From: Sphingomonas hengshuiensis
GTDB lineage: Bacteria; Pseudomonadota; Alphaproteobacteria; Sphingomonadales; Sphingomonadaceae
Assembly (NCBI GenBank): GCA_003240755.1
Contig: QFNF01000058.1
Location: 1-6,466, forward strand
DNA: 6,466 bases
Reading direction: 5' to 3'
Shown: positions 6,275-6,466 of the stretch, in pieces
Numbering within the stretch: position 1 is the stretch's first letter
Layout of the letters: each line of letters begins with the position of its first letter
The notes under the pieces: model-generated
Databases searched by the model: none
What the model saw: the letters and a program-made list of their open reading frames with translations, nothing else
Told to the model about the DNA's origin: nothing
Position numbers and translations under genes: made by a program

Positions 6275-6466
6275 CAAGGCCTGTGGGGATTCATCGTGAA
6301 TTGATGATGGCGGCGGAGAGGTAGATCATAGCCTCGAAGCTGCGATCGGTTTTGCAAGCACGCATGTCGATGCGCTTGAACTCTTTGAGCTTGCAAAAGA
6401 AGTTCTCAATGAGGTGCCGCCATGCGTAGATGGCGGGGTCGATCTTGCGTGCGCCAATGCGCCGTG
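6275..6466 (-). mobile_element. IS5-family insertion sequence, partial; left end approximate
   Basis: The transposase stop at 6291 should lie within a few to about 20 bases of the element's end. The composition change and the sequence GGCCTGTGGGGATTC (6277-6291) suggest the boundary is around 6275-6285. The partner inverted repeat and the target duplication are outside the window, so the exact end and insertion target cannot be fixed. Confidence 0.6.
6291..6466 (-). CDS. IS5-family transposase, partial (C-terminal 57 residues)
   Basis: The minus strand reads 57 codons from the right edge to a TGA at 6293-6291. It contains the C-terminal signature of IS5-family DDE transposases (IS427-like subgroup): AIYAWRHLIENFFCKLKEF split over 11-29, then RIDMRACKTDRSFEAMIYL over 31-49, and AAIINSR at the end. 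The catalytic glutamate of the DDE triad is E20 in RHLIENFF, with the downstream lysines and arginines usual for the family. The N-terminal part and the other two catalytic aspartates lie beyond the window, so intactness cannot be judged. GC is about 52% over 6301-6420, far below the host genes, consistent with a mobile origin. The element is read toward the AsmA gene. Confidence 0.9.
   Translation of the reverse strand, partial: RRIGARKIDPAIYAWRHLIENFFCKLKEFKRIDMRACKTDRSFEAMIYLSAAIINSR

Noticed and set aside
4350..6277. Two long minus-strand frames antisense to the AsmA gene
   Set aside because: No domain, no ribosome-binding site and shadow-like composition. The opposite strand carries a recognised gene.
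4247..6304. Long plus-strand frame overlapping the AsmA gene in another phase
   Set aside because: Its translation is dominated by Arg, Ala, Gly and Pro with no recognisable motif, as expected for an off-phase shadow of a GC-rich gene. The AsmA frame has a membrane helix and family motifs.
6172..6396. 74-codon minus-strand frame crossing the IS boundary
   Set aside because: It is out of phase with the transposase and crosses from host into IS sequence, so it is unlikely to be a real gene.

Overview
The window is high-GC (about 65-73% in the core genes by hand counts of sample lines). Its proteins look like those of a sphingomonad-type alphaproteobacterium: an AsmA-family protein, a small DUF1674 protein, an alphaproteobacterial-style heparinase II/III protein and an IS5-family transposase end. 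The lineage is inferred from protein style and gene company, not from a marker gene.

Left half (1-3281, minus strand): a compact operon reads right to left as rsmB (16S rRNA m5C967 methyltransferase), rpe (ribulose-phosphate 3-epimerase) and a heparinase II/III family gene that runs off the left edge. rsmB and rpe are 43 bp apart. rpe and the heparinase gene share an ATGA overlap, so they are probably translationally coupled. A 55-codon gene for a DUF1674/SDHAF4-type succinate dehydrogenase assembly factor (3371-3538, plus) is transcribed divergently from rsmB across an 89-bp spacer.

Middle (3539-4337): a compact isochorismatase-like cysteine hydrolase lies alone on the minus strand at about 63% GC, roughly ten points below the rsmB lines sampled. 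It converges on the DUF1674 gene and diverges from the AsmA gene. The two spacers around it hold six copies of the hexamer TTCCCG/CGGGAA, three per side, several arranged as inverted repeats.

Right part (4338-6466): a complete AsmA-family envelope protein with one N-terminal membrane anchor (plus strand), followed by about 125 bp without a gene. The window closes with the C-terminal end of an IS5-family transposase (minus strand, about 52% GC) that continues past the right edge.

Functionally this is mostly housekeeping: ribosome modification, the pentose phosphate/Calvin-type epimerase, complex II assembly and envelope maintenance. The isochorismatase-like gene and the IS element are the accessory parts. 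I found no convincing undescribed multi-gene system. The points most worth a second look are the signal-less, motif-divergent heparinase protein coupled to rpe, and the TTCCCG-flanked hydrolase gene. All three spacers are under 300 bp and contain no gene I can support.
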